NCBI GenBank assembly: GCA_035771165.1
Contig: JAWNZC010000178.1
Coordinates: forward strand, 946,001 to 1,010,000
Reading direction: 5' to 3'
DNA from: Paragorgia papillata
Lineage: Eukaryota > Cnidaria > Anthozoa > Scleralcyonacea > Coralliidae
DNA length: 64,000 nt
In this document: positions 58,805-64,000 of the stretch, one piece after another
Layout: each line of letters opens with the position of its first letter
Position numbering within the stretch: the stretch's first letter is position 1
Notes under the pieces: model-generated
What the model saw: only the letters and a program-made list of their open reading frames with translations
Database searches by the model: none
What the model was told of the DNA's origin: nothing
Translations under genes and position numbers: made by a program

Positions 58805-59485
58805 CATACAGTTTCTTGAAAAATGGAAAATACATGTTTGAGAGTCCAAGACACGTGTATAAACAATTCGGAAAAAGAATAAAACTAAATGTTATGCATA
58901 GTTAAACAGTCTGACAATCAAAAACTGTTACCAAATAAATAGCAACAGTTGTTGCTATGGCAACAATGACGTTTCAAAATAGCTGCCAATTACCCTTCAA
59001 ACTAATTTAATTCGAAAAAAACTTTGGTGACCCCCTTTTTTTTGTTCATGAAAACTTTTCTTGAAGTATGAGTATTCAATAGGCCGATTTTTAAAAAATT
59101 CTGTAGATCCAATTTTTTAAAAAAATTAACAAACATGATTTTTCCGAGAAAAAAAAATTATTCGTTCTACAGAAATTTTTAGAATCCGCCTATTGATTAT
59201 TCATACTTCAAGAAAAGTTTTAATGAAAAAAAAGTTTTTTACCAAAGTTTTTTACGAATTAAATTAGTTTGAAGGGTAATTGGCAGCCATTTTGAAACGT
59301 CGTTGTTGCCATACGTCGTTGTTGCCATAACAACAACAACTGTTGCTATTTATTTGGTAACAGTTTTTTATTGTCAGACGTTTTAGCTATGCATAACATT
59401 TAGTTTTATTCTTTTTCCGAATTATTTATGCACGTGTTTTGGACTCTCAAACTTGTATTTTCCATTTTCAAGAAACTGTATGGAG
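58805..59485. mobile_element. ~680-bp palindrome
   Basis: Arms of about 240-300 bp. Left: CATACAGTTTCTTGAAAAAT, then TTATGCATAG and ACTGTTACCAAATAAATAGC; right: the complements, GCTATTTATTTGGTAACAGT through ATTTTCAAGAAACTGTATGG. The right arm has a local duplication of CGTCGTTGTTGCCAT (59300-59328). The centre is A/T-rich. Confidence 0.88.
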
Positions 59486-60729
59486 CCACCTTAATTACAT
59501 GTTGACGCAAGCAAACACGTCACAACACATTACATGCACTTCGCTGAAAGCGCGCGAGTATACCATGGATAGCAAAAAGACTGGATAGGAAACTTGATGG
59601 CGTGAGCATAACAACCTGGTTGAAATTGACAAGCTTTAAAAAACCCTTGTATATTCAAGGTTTAGGATTAATACAACTTAAAATGAAAATCGAACTGCCT
59701 GTAAATACGACAAAGCCACAATACGATAAAATGCCCATCTATTCTTACTCATTTTAAAAGAAAATATCAAGGTTTACTAGTTAAAATATGCATTCCAAAT
59801 TCCAAGCAAAACAAAGTACTATTTTGGGACGCCAGTTTCTTTGAAACACAGAAAACATCAAAACAAAGATCAAACAAACAAACAAACAAACAAACAAACA
59901 AACAAACAAAAAGACACACAGACACTCGCAGATCAACAACGTTTACCTCGATTCGAACACTCGATTGTGGCTTAGGCAGGTTTGAAGGCGATAAAATAAT
60001 TTAAAACGTCAACATAGTCATCTGAATGTGAGAATTTGAGGAAAACTTCACTTAAAAACCTCAGTAAAACGAGCATACTCACGCCATTCGTGACATCACA
60101 ATTTGCAACTAGATTTCAACCATTTTGCAAACTGATTGGACGCGATTTAACCAATCAAAAGGCTCAAAACATCCCACATGACTATTAGTTTATGTCTATC
60201 CAGTCCTTTTACAACCATGAGTACACGTACGGGCCGAAAGCTCAGAATTTAAATAAAACATGAAAGTCGCAAATTGTGTACATTTAATTTATAAGTCGCC
60301 GTGAAAGCTTTAAACAACATATCTGTAATTAAATAATTGTAATTAATTAATAATTCAAAAACTCATTAATAATTCACGAAGAAAACACAAAGGAAATCAG
60401 TACCATGTCCGTGGTCAGTATACCTGATAAAACCTCTTGACGTCAGAAAGAATACTAATGAACATACAATTTTATATAAAGAATACTAATGAACATACAA
60501 TTTTATATAAAGAATACTAATGAACGTACAATTTTATATAAAAATACTAATGAACATTACATCCAATAACGAATCGTTTTTGAAGCCATTCAAAACACTC
60601 GCATCACGTGTTTTATCAGATCTAAAACACTCGGGCTGCGCCCTCGTGGTTTTAAATCTGATAAAACACTCCTGCTCGTGTTTTATTCTCCGCCCGAGTT
60701 AAAAGGTCTTTTATTAGAATACGTCAAAC
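59486..60729. other. Gene-free stretch
   Basis: Contains a (CAAA)n tract at about 59873-59910, a 31-bp tandem repeat of AATACTAATGAACATACAAT at 60450-60560 (about four copies), and an inverted repeat around GTGTTTTATCAGATCTAAAA / TAAATCTGATAAAACAC (60607-60670). No exon seen. Confidence 0.6.
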
Positions 60730-61072
60730 GTGTATCTTTACAATCAAATTACTCCTAAGGATTTCAATGTGGCCGTGTCGAGGCGTATCAAAGGCGCTTT
60801 ACGCAGCCGCCATACGACACAGTTCAGACCACGCATCCCAGCTAAGCCCTAGGTGTTGATTTTACGGTAGGATGAAAACCAGAGAACCCGGCGAAAAACC
60901 CTCGGAGCACAGGAGAGCCCAACTAAACTCTACTCACGTGAGTCCCAAGCTCGAGAACGGGGTTGTTCCCAGACGGTCACCCATCCAAGTACTAACACCG
61001 TCTAACCGGGCTTAACTATTGGTGAGAGGGAGCGCCTTAACAGCACACGCCACCCGTGCTCCTCTGTCCTAC
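60730..61072 (-). mobile_element. 5S-rRNA-derived SINE-like element
   Basis: On the minus strand, TTAGTACTTGGATGGGTGAC followed by CGTCTGGGAA is nearly identical to the box C region of 5S rRNA (bases about 70-100 of 5S), preceded by AGTTAAGCCCGG at the 5S box A position. The rest (CCGGGTTCTCTGGTTTTCAT, CCTACCGTAAAATC) is not 5S, so this is a 5S-headed retroposon (SINE3-type) or 5S chimera, not a functional 5S gene. Borders are approximate. Confidence 0.72.
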
Positions 61073-61156
61073 AATAATTAATAATAATTAATTAACTGCC
61101 AGTCAACTAACACCACTTGGCAAATAAATTAAATATGATTAATAACTACTTGCGTT

Positions 61157-61489
61157 TATAGTCAGTTTCAGCTTGCTTTTGAAATTCGTTTGTCAACATT
61201 CGTTGGAAGGTTGGAAACTTGGTACGGAAGTTCGTTGTGAAGTTCGAATTTAATAAGCTTTGAATTGAATTCGTTTGGTAAAATCACGGAGAAGAAGATT
61301 ATTTGTTGCATAGAATATAATAATAGATCCTTGGTTAAGCAGAAACAAATTGCCGACTTAAATTTGTATCTACCTCGCAACGTAGTTCGGAACATTGCAA
61401 CGTAAGTTCGGAACATTGCAACGTAAGTTCGGAATGTTCATTTCAATTATACGTATCGGATTTCAAAAGCAAGCTGAAACGGACTATAA
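61157..61489. mobile_element. MITE, TTATAGTCNGTTTCAGCTTG family (copy 2)
   Basis: Same ends and interior as 41515-41952 without the A-rich insertion, so it shows the intact form. Contains a duplicated CAACGTAAGTTCGGAA. Confidence 0.85.
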
Positions 61490-62077
61490 GACTTAGGTAA
61501 AATATCAAACTGAGGTCTTGGCTAGAAATCAGTGGGTCTTGCTGTATTGACCAAGCGATAGCGAGGTTAATACGTTCAAGGCCGACGTTTGATATTTTAC
61601 CCACTCAAACTCATTAATAATTCATAACGAAAACACAATGAAATCACTTACCGAGATGTTGTTGGACAATGTGGTAATAAACTCTCATAAACGAGACAAC
61701 TTGTACCTTAAATTTCTCTTTAAAAATTGATTCGCTTCTCAACTGAGGAAATTGTAACGATTTTATGGCCGTTTTAGTGAAATTTTGAAGGATATTTTCC
61801 ACCAAAAATGCAATATCTTTGTTGTTTTTGTTTTATTCGTAAAATCCATGCGTACTTTTAGGGAGACGTGTTTGCTCTAGGTGTTAACGAATGAAAAGTA
61901 ACTATTTGATAAATGTAAGCGCATGTTTTTGCCGGAATTGCAATTCAATCTATCCGGCAAAAATCCGGCTCGGCCCCTCCTCGCTTGATCGGAGATGACC
62001 GACTAACTAAAAGTTAGTGCTGACCCGTATTAGCTACGCATGCGTTGAACGAACATCTTGCGTGTAAACGTCACCAA

Positions 62078-62243
62078 TAGAGCGTTTTCACTCACGTGAT
62101 CGGTGGCCCCATTGGGGTGGTGAAACAATACGAAATATTTGAATAAGAAAGAGCTAATCCCCATACCGTACACCAATATGGCCGCCATTTCATTGTTTTG
62201 GTACACCAATATGGCCGCCGTGACGTCAGATGAAAACGCTCTA
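62078..62243. mobile_element. MITE, TAGAGCGTTTTCA family (copy 2)
   Basis: Reverse-oriented relative of 23643-23777: TAGAGCGTTTTCACTCACGT...GATGAAAACGCTCTA. A 28-bp unit with ACACCAATATGGCCGCC is tandemly duplicated here and not in copy 1. Confidence 0.82.
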
Positions 62244-62524
62244 TACACGGCCAACAACTCACTTGAGCCAGCACGCACGTGGACTGCGAACTGCCCCATG
62301 AAAGTGGCCGATTTTATATGCGATTTCCGATCGTGAATACCGCCTACCCAAAAACCATGTGTTTTTGAATTCCGCCCACCGAATAGGATTTGATACCCCC
62401 AAGAAGAACCCCCAAGGGACCTGTGGAACAACAACACATACACATCGCAGCCAATAATAGCGATGTCAATGTTTTGACAACTTTCGAAATGATTTATGAA
62501 ATCCGTGCCGCGATCGATATCTTC

Positions 62525-63670
62525 GCCGACGGTTTAAAATAACTTTATTTAACCATTTTTTACCCTAACTGAAAAGTTTCAAAAGTGACCAAAATCGGTC
62601 AAAAAGTAAAGGCTAACCCCTTTACTTTTTTTTTCCCGGATTTTTATCAAAAAATCCAAAAAAATATTTTTAGCCAAAATACAGCCTTCTCCTTTTCACA
62701 GACGGTTTAAAATGACTTTATTTAACCATTTTTGACCCTAACTGAAAAGTTTCAAAAGTGACCAAAATCGGTCAAAAAGTAAAGGCTAACCCCTTTACTT
62801 TTTTTTTTCCCGGATTTTTTTCAAAAAATCCAAAAAAATATTTTTAGCCAAAATACAGCCTTCTCCTTTTCACAGACGGTTTAAAATGACTTTATTTAAC
62901 CATTTTTGACCCTAACTGAAAAGTTTCAAAAGTGACCAAAATCGGTCAAAAAGTAAAGGCTAACCCCTTTACTTTTTTTTTTTTCCGGATTTTTTTCAAA
63001 AAATCCAAAAAAATATTTTTTAGCCAAAATACAGCCTTCTCCTTTTCACAGACGGTTTAAAATGACTTTATTTTAACCATTTTTGACCCTAACTGAAAAG
63101 TTTCAAAAGTGACCAAAATCGGTCAAAAAGTAAAGGCTAACCCCTTTACTTTTTTTTTTTCCGGATTTTTTTCAAAAAATCCAAAAAAATATTTTTAGCC
63201 AAAATACAGCCTTCTCCTTTTCACAGACGGTTTAAAATGACTTTATTTAACCATTTTTGACCCTAACTGAAAAGTTTCAAAAGTGACCAAAATCGGTCAA
63301 AAAGTAAAGGCTAACCCCTTTACTTTTTTTTTTTCCGGATTTTTTTCAAAAAATCCAAAAAAATATTTTTAGCCAAAATACAGCCTTCTCCTTTTCACAG
63401 ACGGTTTAAAATGACTTTATTTAACCATTTTTTACCCTAACTGAAAAGTTTCAAAAGTGACCAAAATCGGTCAAAAAGTAAAGGCTAACCCCTTTACTTC
63501 TTTTTTTTCCGGATTTTTTTCAAAAAATCCAAAAAAATATTTTTAGCCAAAATACAGCCTTCTCCTTTTCACAGACGGTTTAAAATGACTTTATTTAACC
63601 ATTTTTGACCCTGACTGAAAAGTTTCAAAAGTGACCAAAATCGGTCAAAAAGTAAAGGCTAACCCCTGTT
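62525..63670. repeat. ~176-bp satellite, about 6.5 copies
   Basis: Copies begin GACGGTTTAAAAT(A/G)ACTTT at about 62529, 62701, 62875, 63051, 63228, 63402 and 63576. Each holds GTGACCAAAATCGGTCAAAA, AGTAAAGGCTAACCCC, a T-run, then GATTTTTTTCAAAAAATCC. Differences between copies are mostly T-run length and single bases, so the array is young or homogenised. It ends abruptly inside a unit where the retrotransposon begins. Confidence 0.95.
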
Positions 63671-64000
63671 TATAACGACAAAATCAGAAACGAAATGATT
63701 AGATCTAGTATTGAAACTCTCTCTGAAGGTTTTCTAAAAGTTTTCAACAACATTTTAACGTCGGGGAAGTTTCCTGAATCATGGACTGAGGGCTTAATAA
63801 CCCCAATCCATAAATCGGGAAACTCTCTCGATCCAAACAATTACCGAGGTATTTGTGTCTCAAGCTGCATGGGCAAATTATTTTGCTCAATTTTGAAAAA
63901 TAGATTGACGAATTTTGCAAACGAAAAGAAATTAATTCACCCTACTCAAATTGGATTTATGCCGTGAAATAGAACGGCAGACCATGTTCTCACACTGAAA
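63671..64000 (+). pseudogene. Non-LTR retrotransposon reverse transcriptase, 5'-truncated, cut by window end
   Basis: The frame reads NEMIRSSIETLSEGFLKVFN, then SGKFPESWTEGLITPIHKSG, NSLDPNNYRGICVSSCMGKL, FCSILKNRL and IHPTQIGFMP, the finger and early palm blocks of a LINE-type RT (PIHK, NYRGI, GKL). A TGA stop at 63965-63967 follows GFMP; NRTADHVLTLK continues in the same frame beyond it. There is no start or endonuclease domain, and the element begins within the satellite, as expected of 5' truncation. The catalytic YxDD block would lie outside the window. Confidence 0.85.

Noticed and set aside
60730..61072. Functional 5S rRNA gene
   Set aside because: Only the internal-promoter region resembles 5S. 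The 5' third and the 3' end do not match, and the similarity breaks into unrelated sequence.
62030..62443. 137-residue minus-strand frame
   Set aside because: It overlaps the GAGCGTTTTC MITE and has no recognised domain. The overlapping frames on both strands share the same repeat.

Overview
This is a eukaryotic nuclear window, AT-rich, from an invertebrate animal. Every protein gene is split by GT-AG introns, and the spliced proteins match single-copy animal families. The DNA between exons is crowded with short inverted-repeat transposons, foldback elements and micro/minisatellites. A cilia gene (CFAP119-like) and the style of the repeats fit a marine invertebrate such as a sponge or cnidarian. 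I cannot name the phylum from sequence alone.

Seven protein genes and one tRNA are supported. In order they are: EXOSC2 (RNA exosome cap, minus strand, cut by the window start); ZMAT2 (spliceosomal zinc-finger protein, plus); PTGES2 (prostaglandin E synthase 2, minus); GPCPD1 (CBM20 plus GDPD glycerophosphocholine phosphodiesterase, plus, 16 exons); DHPS (deoxyhypusine synthase, minus, 8 exons over 13.5 kb); tRNA-Arg(ACG) (plus); a CFAP119/CCDC189-like ciliary protein (minus, 13 exons); and a uridine-cytidine kinase (plus, 7 exons). I placed exons by reading homologous protein segments and checking splice sites and phase. All seven reading frames join without a phase break.

The genes form divergent pairs over short shared promoter regions (EXOSC2/ZMAT2, PTGES2/GPCPD1, CFAP119/UCK) and convergent pairs (ZMAT2/PTGES2, GPCPD1/DHPS). 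They are housekeeping genes with no shared pathway, so this is not an operon-like system.

From about 57 kb to the end there is no recognisable host gene. That stretch holds MITEs, a ~680-bp palindrome, a 5S-rRNA-derived SINE-like element, seven copies of a ~176-bp satellite, and the start of a non-LTR retrotransposon reverse transcriptase.

Points worth a second look: a textbook U12-type AT-AC intron in the CFAP119-like gene; a UCK-family kinase with an open frame but several changed active-site positions, including loss of the catalytic Asp; nested transposons in DHPS intron 2 with readable target-site duplications (TA, 9 bp), and a triple tandem MITE that seems to sit inside one 9-bp duplication; a ~2.9-kb trinucleotide-rich microsatellite inside a UCK intron; and a 5S-derived repeat. 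I found no evidence of a wholly new multi-gene system.
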